A DNA stretch of 64,000 bases from Rhynchopus euleeides (lineage: Eukaryota > Euglenozoa > Diplonemea > Diplonemida > Diplonemidae). Numbering within the stretch: the stretch's first letter is position 1; every line of letters starts with the position of its first letter. The stretch is taken from contig OY723286.1 in assembly GCA_963210315.1 (NCBI GenBank), positions 1,426,001 through 1,490,000 on the forward strand, in the 5' to 3' direction. The translations under genes and the position numbers were made by a program. Shown one piece after another: positions 1 to 9,800 of the stretch. The notes under the pieces are model-generated. The model worked only from the letters and a program-made list of their open reading frames with translations, was not told where the DNA came from and did no database searches.

Positions 1-897
1 GCATCGAATGCGCCGCAACACCTTCCGCCGCCTCACCGGTGTCGAAAGTCACAGCATACGTCCCGTCGTGCAGAATGGCTGTCACCTCCGAGGGGTACCA
101 CACCCCGCCGCCGTTCAGCCCGTCTTCAGCACCGTAGTAGACGTCAACCCTGTTGCCAGGGCGGAACTTCGAAGCATACGAAGGGGGCGAGTAGCTGGAG
201 GGGGTAGCCTCACGCGGCTGGGCAGAGGAGGGGGGTTGCGCCGTGTCCTGCTGCGCCTCGTCCTCCCCCGGGCGGTGTGCGGAGTAGGGTTTGATAGCCG
301 AGGTGTTCTTGCTCCCGCGGTGGGCCGGGGGGATGTCGCCGGGCAGCGGCATCACCACGTTGATATCCGCGCAGGAGCACTCCTTCAGCAGGTCCCCGAT
401 CTCCACCACCGTATACACAGGGCGGTTGTTGATGCCCACGACCAGCCACCCCCGGTGGCTCTGGATGTCCTGGTTGTGTGCGGGCAGCCCCTTCTGCGTG
501 TCCCGGATCTCGATGACACCCTTTTTGTATTGCCGGAGGATAATACCGGCGGGGCCGCCCATCTCCTTCACAAGCCGGATGGCGGTGGCTTCGGGGATGC
601 GTTCCTTCGGGTCCTGTGGGTGATGGCGGAGGGTACAACACGGGTGCGAGGCTTACCCCACCGCCCCCACCCCTATCCCTGTTCGGACAAATCAGGGGTC
701 GGGGCTAATAGCCCCGCCACTGGACTCTGTTTCTCTTGGTGGATTGGCTGCTCTAGGCTTGTGGCTCCAGGCCTGCCCCACCTGCCGAGAGATCCCCCCC
801 TCCCCCTTCCCCAATCAATGGCAGTTTGCTTGCAAGGCGACAGCAGACGTGAACATACCTTCGCTTCGAAGGTGCCGGGGGGTTTACCCGCAGGCAT
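1..897 (-). CDS. PDZ and Tudor-like domain protein, 5' part (two exons, runs off left edge)
   Basis: Two exons are visible. Exon 1 (859-897) starts at the ATG 895-897 and codes 13 residues up to a donor AAG|GTATGT; exon 2 (1-613) follows the acceptor CACAG|GAC, leaving a 245-bp phase-0 intron (614-858). The joined frame stays open to the window edge, about 217 residues. Residues about 22-103 look like a PDZ fold: a strand ending GIILRQY in place of the GLGF loop, then IEIRD, GWLVVGINN and a final strand INVVMPL. After a Pro/Ser/Gln-rich linker, residues about 158-215 (FRPGNRVDVYY, WYPSEVTAIL, YAVTFDTGE) resemble a Tudor/Agenet/SH3-type barrel. PDZ domains bind peptide C-termini, and Tudor-like barrels often bind modified peptides. 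It is probably a cytosolic or nuclear adaptor; no enzyme motif is seen. The specific function is unknown and the C-terminus is outside the window. Confidence 0.75.
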
Positions 898-1550
898 TGT
901 TGCGGATGTGTGCTAGTGTTATCCCTTCTGCGTGTGGGGTAAAGGCGTGTTAGAGCGCAGTCGGGGGACAGATGAGGCACACAGAAAGTGTGTCTGTGAG
1001 GCTTGCGGGAGGGGGGGGAAGTTGTCAAGTGTGAATGGAAAATCAAGTCTCCCACAGCAAGGGTAGGGGGCAGGGCTTTTCCTAAATCTGGGGGTCCGGG
1101 GGGCTGGTGGCCGAAATCGGATACAAAAAAAACGCGCTACTGAGGCACCTATTTGGGGGCTCAAAACTGATCGCATCGCCGCACATGACTGGCGTCATTA
1201 CATTATTTGAGCTCCGTGCGGATCGTAGTGGGGTCATTTTGGTGGTGTGCGTGCCAAGTTTCACCCATGAAATGTGGGTCTGGTTCAGGGACTTCTGAAG
1301 GGAGGATGTGACTGGGAGGCCAGAAATCAGCCCACCTACACCACCCACCCAGCGGGACCCCACTTACAGGTTTTTCAAAACCCTGCTCCTCTGAATATTT
1401 GGGATCTGTGCGGATCGCGGTGGGATCATTTTGGCCATGGGGTGTCTGTTTGCACCCCTTACTCGGGGTTGCCATGTGGGCTCAGACCCCCGTAGACATG
1501 CAGGTCGGAGAGTGCACTGAGGTGCGGAGAAATGCACCACTGAACACAGA
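898..1550. other. Upstream region of the PDZ/Tudor gene, no gene seen
   Basis: No coding frame is convincing. Two diverged copies of a segment of about 58 bp lie in the same orientation (1208-1265 and 1401-1458, sharing GTGCGGATCG and TCATTTTGG). This looks like an old local duplication. The promoter of the minus-strand PDZ gene should lie here, but I see no clear TATA or initiator. Confidence 0.5.
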
Positions 1551-1564
1551 CACACGGCCCCTCA

Positions 1565-1912
1565 GACTCTTGAAGCGGCCTGACTATTTAGTGTCTTCGT
1601 CGCAGCAAGGGGGCGATATATACCACCCTTTTTATTGATTTCACGTGTCAGTGTTTGACTTTTTCGCAACTTCATTTCTTCCTTTTTCTCCCTCTCCAAC
1701 CCCACCCGTGACACCACCAGGGTTTAGCTAGCCCTGGTCCGATTATCCCCGGTTCTTCGCTGAAGAGACGCGGCCGGGGGGAGGGGTACGAAGAGTACGC
1801 GTCGAAACCGGTGTCACGTCGTGTTGGGGAATCCTTCGGGAGTGCGATACTGAAGGGGAGGTGCTACTGCCCGTGCAGGGCGACACCGCCTTAAAACTTC
1901 ATAACCACACAC
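1565..1912. repeat. Left long direct repeat of the small element
   Basis: Differs from the right copy at only a few places (T-run length near 1683, ACGCGTCG against ACACGTCG, CCTTCGGG against CCTTTGGG), so the pair is young. It contains TATATA (about 1617-1622) and a hairpin, CCAGGG...CCCTGG, at about 1718-1738. Confidence 0.8.
1749..1811 (+). other. Possible hammerhead-like core in the direct repeat (weak)
   Basis: In order on the plus strand: CCGGT (1749-1753), CTGAAGA (1760-1766), GACGCG (1767-1772), CGCGTC (1798-1803), GAA (1804-1806) and ACCGG (1807-1811). This fits the hammerhead scheme CUGANGA, a stem II closed by G-C, GAA, then A15.1 paired with U16.1. The third helix would be only one base pair (C-UUC-G), and the competing hairpin TCTTC-GCT-GAAGA uses the same bases, so this may be chance. 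In the right repeat stem II has one mismatch. Confidence 0.2.
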
Positions 1913-2363
1913 AAACCCTCTATTCCCCCAGGCCTGATGAGCAATCCCCCCTGCCTCATGTTGTGACTTCCTTTCTACCTTGCACAAAACATCCCATTTG
2001 CCCCTTTACTTCCTTCGAAAGTGTTGTGACTACCCCCCCTTCCCCACCCCTCGGGAGTGCCACTCCTCTGGTGGTTAAAAGTGACCCGCCGTTGTGCCTT
2101 CGGCATCTGTTGCGTGTGCCGTCGTATTCTTCCTATGCACTAGTTATAGCTATCCGGGGGCGGCCTGCTGTCGCACCAGTGGGCTGCCCCACCTCTGCAC
2201 CCTCGGTTTTAAGATGTTCACCACAGCGGAGAATGATCCCCTTCTCTGTGGCGATCGAGCCAAGCTGGACGAGGTTCGCCTTCGGGCGAAGGTCATGTGG
2301 GCGGACAAAAGGTGCCTGCTCCTGAGACTCATCAGCAACCTGTTTCTTCCTTCAAGCCCTCAA

Positions 2364-2710
2364 GACTCTTGAAGCGGCCTGACTATTTAGTGTCTTCGTC
2401 GCAGCAAGGGGGCGATATATACCACCCTTTTTATTGATTTCACGTGTCAGTGTTTGACTTTTTCGCAACTTCATTTCTTCCTTTTCTCCCTCTCCAACCC
2501 CACCCGTGACACCACCAGGGTTTAGCTAGCCCTGGTCCGATTATCCCCGGTTCTTCGCTGAAGAGACGCGGCCGGGGGGAGGGGTACGAAGAGTACACGT
2601 CGAAACCGGTGTCACGTCGTGTTGGGGAATCCTTTGGGAGTGCGATACTGAAGGGGAGGTGCTACTGCCCGTGCAGGGCGACACCGCCTTAAAACTTCAT
2701 AACCACACAC
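2364..2710. repeat. Right long direct repeat of the small element
   Basis: Second copy of the 348-bp repeat, 347 bp here because of one T fewer in a T-run. It is followed directly by the right copy of the 14-bp flanking duplication. Confidence 0.8.
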
Positions 2711-2719
2711 GGCCCCTCA

Positions 2720-4093
2720 TATCGGGTCTTTGCTTGGTGCATCTTCTCCCTCGCAGGCAGCATCCCCCCAGCCGCTCAGCCCCTCAGCACCCTCCACTCC
2801 GGTGAATCCTAACCAGAAATTTTCTTTCCTCCGAGTGCAAAAAAAAACGCGCCAGACAGAGGAAAAATCTGAAATTCAAAATCATGGAATCCGGACCCCT
2901 CGTTTGGAATAGCTCTGAGGGGGGGGGGCGGGGGGATTTATTTTTTGCACGTTTTTTTCCGGCAAAAAAAACTGCACTATTTTTCGCACCTTCGCACTGC
3001 GCACATGAGTTCTCTCCGGCGCGCTGATCCCCTGAAGCTGCAGCCAGGCGACGCAACGCCAAAACGACACGCGGATGTCCCGCCCCCTTCCCCTCCCTTT
3101 TGACACACCAACAGGATCACCAGGGCAACGTCACGAGAAAGCCTGAATCTATTATGGCTGCCCTCTCTGCTGCCCATATAAAAGCACCCACCAACCCAAA
3201 GGGTTGAGCAAGGAAGGGGCAAGGTGCGAGCACCCTCAGCGAGGACATGCACACCCCCCCTCTTGCCCCATCGCAAAAAATAGGTGGCAAAACTGACACA
3301 CAGGTCTGACACTTTTGACACTTTTTTGAGTGCGAGAAGCCGATTCCGTTCGCCCCCCCCCCCCCTCCTCCTCCCCGCACTCGGTGAGAAAGAAAGGCAC
3401 AAACAAGAATCTGACCCTTCTCCCATCACTCTCAGCGCAGGTGATGCCGCCTCCTTTCGGGAAGAGGGGGGAATGTATGGGCGGTGGGAGTGGCGTCCTG
3501 AGACACCAAGGGGGTGTTGTCCGGGAAGCACAGCGCAGCAAGAGTCGGCGCGGCAAAAGGCAAAGGCCAATGCAGGGAGGGGGGTGGGGAGGGGGGTGAA
3601 TGTCTGTGTGTAGTGACCACGTTTTTTTTGAACGAATGGGTGTGTGTGTGGGGTTTGTTGGCCATTGCTTCGGTAGCAGCCGGTGTTGTGCATTTTTTTT
3701 GGTAGAGTCGGCTGACCCTTGTGTGGGGATGTAAGTGGATCCTGGGAGTTGCAGGGCAGATCCCAGCTCAGAAATGCATCGCCTGTGGTGAGCGCGCACC
3801 TGTGTTCAACCGTGCGCTGCCATCACTCATTCTTTTTAACCGCGACCTGGCGACAGGTTGTAGCAAAAAAAAAGAGGTGAGATTAAAAAAACGGCGTCGC
3901 TGTGCGCCTCACTCAACTGGATTATAAAGTGTGGCACAGTTTTAGCACACAGTGTGTGGCACAAGAGCGAACTACCCCTCCCCCCCACTCCACTCCACCC
4001 CCACCCCCTTTTTTGAACACAAAATACACGCAAAGCGCAGAGGCAGGGAAACCCATCATCATGAATGCATCCGGACACAAACTCCCCCCCCCC
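2720..4093. other. Low-complexity intergenic region, no gene seen
   Basis: Rich in homopolymer runs (C-runs near 3352-3365, A- and T-runs) and G-rich stretches near 3577-3600. Frames of up to about 240 codons occur on both strands, but they are Arg/Gly/Ser/Pro-rich, mutually antisense and carry no recognisable domain. Confidence 0.5.
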
Positions 4094-5245
4094 CCTAGGC
4101 ATACTTGTCCCCCCATATGGGGAACCCCCTAAATCTGGGGGAAATATGGGGGGTCTCAAAACCCCGCCCCCATATGGGGAAAACCCGGTAAAATATGGGG
4201 GAATATGGGGGAAATATGGGGCCCATATGGGGGGACATGGGGGTATTCGTGCTGCAACGGGAGAACATCAAACCACTCAGGCACGCGAAGTGCGCGTCGA
4301 AACCGGCCTCATGCCTTGTTGGGGATCCTCCAGGAGTCCGATCCTGGGGAGGTGCGCGCTCGTTCAGGTGTGGCCAGGTCTGGCCCCCCCCTGGAAGATC
4401 CCCCAGGTGGGTCGCACCGACCTCCTGTTCCTCTCCTGCGCCGACACAGCGGCAGCGGAGAGCAAACGCTTCCCGGTTTGGCGGGGCACCGCAGTGACAG
4501 CGGCAGCGATGGTGGACACATACGCACAGACACACATAGCACGTTCAGGGTTAACAGCTCCTCACAACACACACTCTTGTGTTTTTAAGTCCTCACTCTC
4601 ACACTCGCTGTCCTCCTCCTCTGGTGTGTTTGTGATTGCGAACTGCCCCCTGGGGTCCTTAATTAGACAAGGGAATTCACAAGCAGTGCATTCTGGGGTG
4701 TCAGGCGCTTCCGCCGCTTTTGACCGCTCCGAGCGCCGAAAAGTCGGAGTCGACGCTCGTCTCCAGGCAGCTTGACATATTCAAGCTGCATCTGCCGGGT
4801 GGAATGAGACCTGTGAAGGCCAGTACAAGGACTGGCTGCAGGACGCAACTGTTCTGCCAGCAAAGACAGGACTACTGGACAGCATGCTCTGATGACCGCT
4901 ACTCAGACTTGAAGAAAGTGGCGGTCGGCACTCTCACAGCACCTTTTGTGGTCTGACTCGAGCACTTCAGCCGGGCGTTTCCTCTCTGCAGAAAGCGACG
5001 AGGTGAGATGGCTCTGCAAGGTGCTAGACGTCCCCTGTCAGTGGCTGACTTCACACCCTGTGAAAAGCAGAACGAAGAGAACTGTTTGCTGACTGCTTCC
5101 ACCTGAGGAACCCCTGGGTTTTCCCCCATATATCCCCCATATGGGGGAAATATGGGGGAACAGGACTTGAAAAACCCCCCATATTCCCCCCATATTTTCC
5201 CCATATTTTTGGCCTTCCCCATATGGGGGTACAAGTATGCCTAGG
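4094..5245. mobile_element. DNA-transposon-like element with terminal inverted repeats and CCATATGG boxes
   Basis: The ends are inverted copies: CCTAGGCATACTTGT at 4094-4108 and its reverse complement at 5231-5245, and the similarity continues inward through CCCCCATATGGGGAA. Both subterminal regions (about 4109-4245 and 5118-5230) are packed with CCATATGG or AATATGGGG units, a layout typical of transposase-binding subterminal repeats. CCTAGG is itself a palindrome, so a TA or CTAG target duplication cannot be separated from the inverted repeat. No intact transposase is visible. Short coding-like scraps near 4730-4955 are broken by stops. This is probably a non-autonomous (MITE-like) derivative about 1.15 kb long; the superfamily is undetermined. 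Confidence 0.65.
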
Positions 5246-5248
5246 GCG

Positions 5249-5490
5249 GGTCGAAAGCCTGTCCCAAAATGGGGTTTTTCGACATAGCAGCCGCGGCCCT
5301 CTATTTGACCTTCTGACCCCCCAGAACCCACCATACCCCGGTTTTTGGGCCCTAGGAGTCCGATTTTCGGGCTCCTAGGGCCCAAAAACCGGGGTATGGT
5401 GGGTTCTGGGGGGTCAGAAGGTCAAATAGAGGGCCGCGGCTGCTATGTCGAAAAACCCCATTTTGGGACAAAAAAACGGGGCTTTCGACC
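5249..5490. mobile_element. Fold-back element with a perfect 99-bp palindrome
   Basis: Bases 5260-5358 are the exact reverse complement of 5372-5470, separated by 13 bases whose ends (TCCG/CGGG) can also pair. Outside the perfect arms, GGTCGAAAGC (5249-5258) and its complement (5481-5490) pair again after a small asymmetric gap. The element begins within a few bases of the end of the neighbouring TIR element. There is no coding content. Such perfect arms point to a very recent fold-back MITE or a hairpin-mediated duplication. Confidence 0.75.
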
Positions 5491-6839
5491 CCCCCTACCC
5501 CCCCCCCCTCCCCATGGTTAGTCATAAATAAACGCCGGGTTTTTGACACAAAAAAACCCCTCCCCTGTTGGTCACTCGTGCTGGCTGCTGGTGCGACGGA
5601 GTATGACGTGGCTAGCGGTTAGAATAGAGAGACGTAGAAGCGCGACTCGTGGATGGTGAGATAGGGAGGTGTGGGGGGTGGGGGTGGGGGGTTTGCTTGT
5701 TTGGGTGGCCGGGGCAGGGCACAACACCCCAGCACTGCAGCACCACCAGAAGAACACCAGAAGAAGGAGAGAGGAGGAGGCAGATGAAACACCTGCTGGG
5801 GGGGGGAGGGGCGGGCCAATCCATCGCTCGAACCGACGCAGGGCAGCAACCTTCCCCACCCCCAACACGGTATGCAGCACGCTGGGCACCGGAGTGAGGG
5901 CACTGCTGGAACATTGGGGGGGAGGGGCGGGCCCAACCACACGCCCGATGGAGGATCACCTTCCGCCGAACATCTCGTCGAAGCGCGGCATAGTGTGCTG
6001 TGTGTGTGGGCGGTGTGTTGGGTGGGATTGGCCAAGTGGGGGAGGGGGGGATAGGGGGGGGGTCACTGGGGGGGACAAACCCCAAAATTCCACTTTCCCT
6101 CGGAGGTCATTTTTGGGCCAAAAAAATATGAAAAACCGGTCCAGAATATGTCGGAACCCGGAAATACCCCCACTACAACATGATCTGTGGCCTTGTTACC
6201 CTCTCAGACCCCATCCTAATTTTCCATACCACAACTTGTACCGAGCCCACCCCCGGTGGGCAAGGTCTCATCGTGATCAACATGCAATGGGCCAAGAAAA
6301 GCTCTGTTCCACCCTTCAAAGCTGCCGAGAGGTTCCTGTGGAGTCTATCGGAACAGCGGTGCAAGCCCTGCTGTGAGATAGCGGTGCTGCAGGTCGCAGA
6401 TATCGCACAAGAATGTACCTACCGGTTGTTGTACCGGAAGCACACCATTTTTTTTTTTGCATGTTACCCACTGGGCCACTTCCCCGCTTGGCGGCAGCGG
6501 GTGAGGCGGTCGCCGGGCCACAGTGGGAGGCATTTCGCCTTGTGACGCCTCTCGCTCCCTGGTTGCCTTGAGTGCCGTGTTGCTCTGGCCCTCGGGCGGG
6601 GAATCGCGTCAGGCCAAACAGCCACTGCGAGGACGTCTCCCCTTGAAAGGAAAGGAAGAAATGGGGGTATTAGGGGAGGGGGGACAGTGAGAAAAGAGGG
6701 TGGAGGTTATGTTTGTGGAGGGGTCTTGGCTGTTGCCATTAGGCAGGCCCTTGTTTCACGACACTGTGTGCTGAGTTTCCTGTGAAGCACGGATGCTGGT
6801 AAGCAGCCATGGGTCACAGCTACGCACGAGGGAGGAATA
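5491..6839. other. G/C-tract-rich region left of the LINE; probably includes the LINE 3' UTR
   Basis: No supported host gene. Two copies of a G-run followed by GAGGGGCGGGCC lie near 5798-5816 and 5916-5932. The part next to the LINE stop codon (roughly 6600-6839) is probably the LINE 3' UTR. I see no poly(A) tail or target duplication that would fix its end. Confidence 0.4.
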
Positions 6840-9800
6840 TTAAACGTGTAAAGCCGTTTGTGCTGGGCGGCAACCCCGTGTAACTCTCACGTATTCCTCC
6901 AGCTTGCCCGGCAGTAGGCCTGCCGCCACCAGGTATCGCAGTGCCGCGCCCGGCTGCCCCAGCAGGATGTTATGCGGTGATCCCGCTACACCTAGTCGGC
7001 TTCGTAGTCGTGTCGTGTGCGGGCAGGTGGCAAAAACGTGTTGCACCGTGCTGTTTTGTCCGCAGAGCGTGCATGCAGGGACCCCGTCAGACGTGTCGAA
7101 GTCGTATACCAGGCGATGCCGCCGGGTCCTCAGTTTGCGTATCTCAGTGTCTCCAAGTCTTGTGAGGCCCTCTACGCGCAACGGGGGTCTGCGAGGTGGC
7201 GCGTCTGTAGCACCCGAGTAGTACAGTGTATCCCGCCGTGGCGGCGGCATCTCCCCACGGATGGCACGCTTCGCCGCTGCCTTCGCAGTGGCGAATGGGA
7301 TGCGGGTCTGGGGCGCTTGTTTCAACCCCTCCTTTGTTAGGGCATCTGCTGCCTCATTTCCCGCGACACCGACGTGTGAGGGGACGTAGCGGAGATGCAG
7401 CGTGGTGTCCTTTTGTAAAGCCAGTTCACGGATGGTTTGCCATAGCTTGTGTTCGAGGTCCTCACGGGCGCGGTGAGGTCCCGTCTGCAGGGCCTGCAGC
7501 ACAGACATCGAATCCGTTATGACCGCACAGTGGTCCCCCGGTGACACCAGTGTGGTCAATGCCTCCATCGCACGCACAAGCGCCAGCAACTCTGCTTGGA
7601 AGCTGGAGGCGATTCTGCCAGCCTCGTGGCTGCTCTCCAGGTGTGGGGCGTTTGGCGTGTCTCCGCGATAGATTACCACCGCCCCCGCACCTCGGCCGTC
7701 GCTGACGCAGCCATCGGTGTACGCGTGCCATGCGCAGTCAGGCAAGTCCCGCAGCATCATCTGTGCAGATATGAAAAGCGAGTCGTTGGAGTATTTCGTC
7801 CGGGATGCGATGATGCCTGGGAGGGAGGTGCGGATGTCGATGTGCTCCGCGATCGCATTCCACTCCCATGGGTGCGTGGGGGTAGCCACGTGGAGGGGAG
7901 CGGCCTCTCGCTTTGGCATGGTCTCCCCAGATAAACCACACTCAGCGGAGGTGCATCTCGCTTGGTGCAACCAGCTGTACTTTGGTCCTACCAGGGTCGT
8001 CACCGCATTTCCTGGGGTACCGTCGAGCCTCCTGAAGCGTTCGTAGGTTGTGGCCACCGCTGTGTCGAGGATCGCGGAGAAGGTGTCTAGGTGGGCCTCC
8101 CAGAGCAGGTCCTCAGTGCGCGTGCTGGTAGGGCAACCGGTGATGAAGCGCGCTGCCTGGTGGTGCAGCCTCTCCAGCTCCGCCCGCATGGTATTGCTGA
8201 GAAGGGGGCCGTACACCCCGAGCGCATAGCTCACCGCCGGTAATGCATACGTGAGGTAGGCTGTGCGCAGTGTGTGCGCATTACACCCCCACGATGAGCC
8301 TGCGAGCATCTTCACCACATTCAGGCGTTGTAGCAGCTTGTCTATAACCCGCTCATGATGGTACTGCATGCTGCACGTAGGGTCCAGCGTGACTCCTAAG
8401 TAGCGTGGTGTCGTGGTGCGTTTCACAGGTGTGCCGTCTGGGTAGGCGAGCAGGGGGCCTTCCGCAACCTCCCGTAGGGCCCCCCGTTTCCCGAACACCG
8501 TGTGCTCCGTCTTTTCTCTCGAGATCTCCAGGCCACGTGTCGGTCCTTCTGCGCAGAGCAGTTCCAGCGCCTGCTGCGCCTTCGCTGCCACCTGTTCGAT
8601 GTTGCTCCCAGATACTACAATCGCGATGTCGTCAGCATATATCGCCGGTCGGACGTCGTGCCCGAGGCCCGCCAGCAGCTCCGCCATTTCGTCCATCACG
8701 ATGTTGAAGAGAAGAGGGGATAGGACCGTGCCCTGCGGTACCCCCTCCTTCATCTCGTACAGCCCGCTGGTCGCACCCTCCACAGATACCCGTGCCCGTC
8801 GATTTGTCAGGAAGGCTGTGAGCCAGGTGCGGTATCGACGCGGGAAGCCCATTTCCTCTATCCTGCGCAGTACGATATCCCGTTTTACGCGATCGAAAGC
8901 CTGCTGCATGTCTACGAAGAGGACCACCGATACCCGTGGTTTCCGCTGGGGCTTCGGGATAATTCTGATGGAGTAGGGCCCCGTCTGCTCCGTTTCATCC
9001 GGAGGTTCCTGCACGAGCTGTACGATATGCGCTAGTTGGTCTTCTGTGGAGCGCAGCTTTCTGAAACCTGCCTGCACTGGGTGGTGCTGAGCGCAGGGCA
9101 GCGTGTCGTCCTCCATGAGCTGGACCAGACGCGCCTTTATCATCCTTTCCAGCACCTTGCAGCTGGTGCTGGTCAGCGCGATGGGGCGGTATGACTCCGG
9201 TTTTGTGGCCGGACGTTTGGGCTTGTGTATCGGCACCAGGGTAGCCCGCGTCCAGGCGTCGGGCAGGACTCCCGTGCACCACGAGAGGTTTAGAATGCCG
9301 AGGAAGGCTGCCCGTGCCCGTGGCCCGAGGTTGAGGAGGAATTCGTTCGGAATTTCATCGGGTCCGGGTGCCTTCCTCTTTCCCAGCGCCGCGAGCGCAA
9401 CCCTGAGTTCCTCCATTGTGAAAGGCTGCTCGCTGGGGTGTAGCTCTGCCTGGTTATCGCTGGCAGACGGCGCTGTGCGGAGAGATTGTGTGGCGTTGGG
9501 GTCGAGCTTGGTACCTCCTCCACTCACCCCGGCGAAGTGCGCAGCCAGCATATCTGCTTTCTCCATTGGGGCGGTCACCGGCTTCCCGTCTCTCACCAGT
9601 GGGAAGTTGGCATCTTTGATACTGCGGCCATCCAGCTCGCGGATCAGGGTGTACGCAGCCGAGGGGTTGACGCCTGCTGCCTCGCAGCGTTTCTCCCACT
9701 GCACCCTTTTGGCCGCCGCCACCTCTACGGTCGCCTCCTGACGTAGTCTCTGCAGGTGTAGAGCGTCTTTCTGAGCGTCTTTCGCAGTCGGAGGCTCAGC

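Larger units (their letters stand above)
1551..2719. mobile_element. Small non-autonomous element with long direct terminal repeats
   Basis: Two direct repeats of about 348 bp (1565-1912 and 2364-2710) bracket about 450 bp with no long ORF. The pair is flanked by an identical 14-mer, CACACGGCCCCTCA, at 1551-1564 and 2706-2719, as expected of a target-site duplication. On the minus strand a purine-rich tract (GGGGGAATAGAGGG, about 1919-1932) sits directly before the left repeat, as a polypurine tract precedes a 3' LTR, and the repeat starts with TG on that strand. This points to a TRIM-like miniature LTR element read on the minus strand. Against this, the repeat does not end in CA, no primer-binding site is obvious, and 14 bp is long for an LTR integrase duplication. 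A duplication of another repeat family is the alternative. Confidence 0.55.

Noticed and set aside
8..916. 302-codon plus-strand frame at the left edge
   Set aside because: It is antisense to the spliced PDZ/Tudor gene, whose minus-strand translation has domains and matching splice sites.
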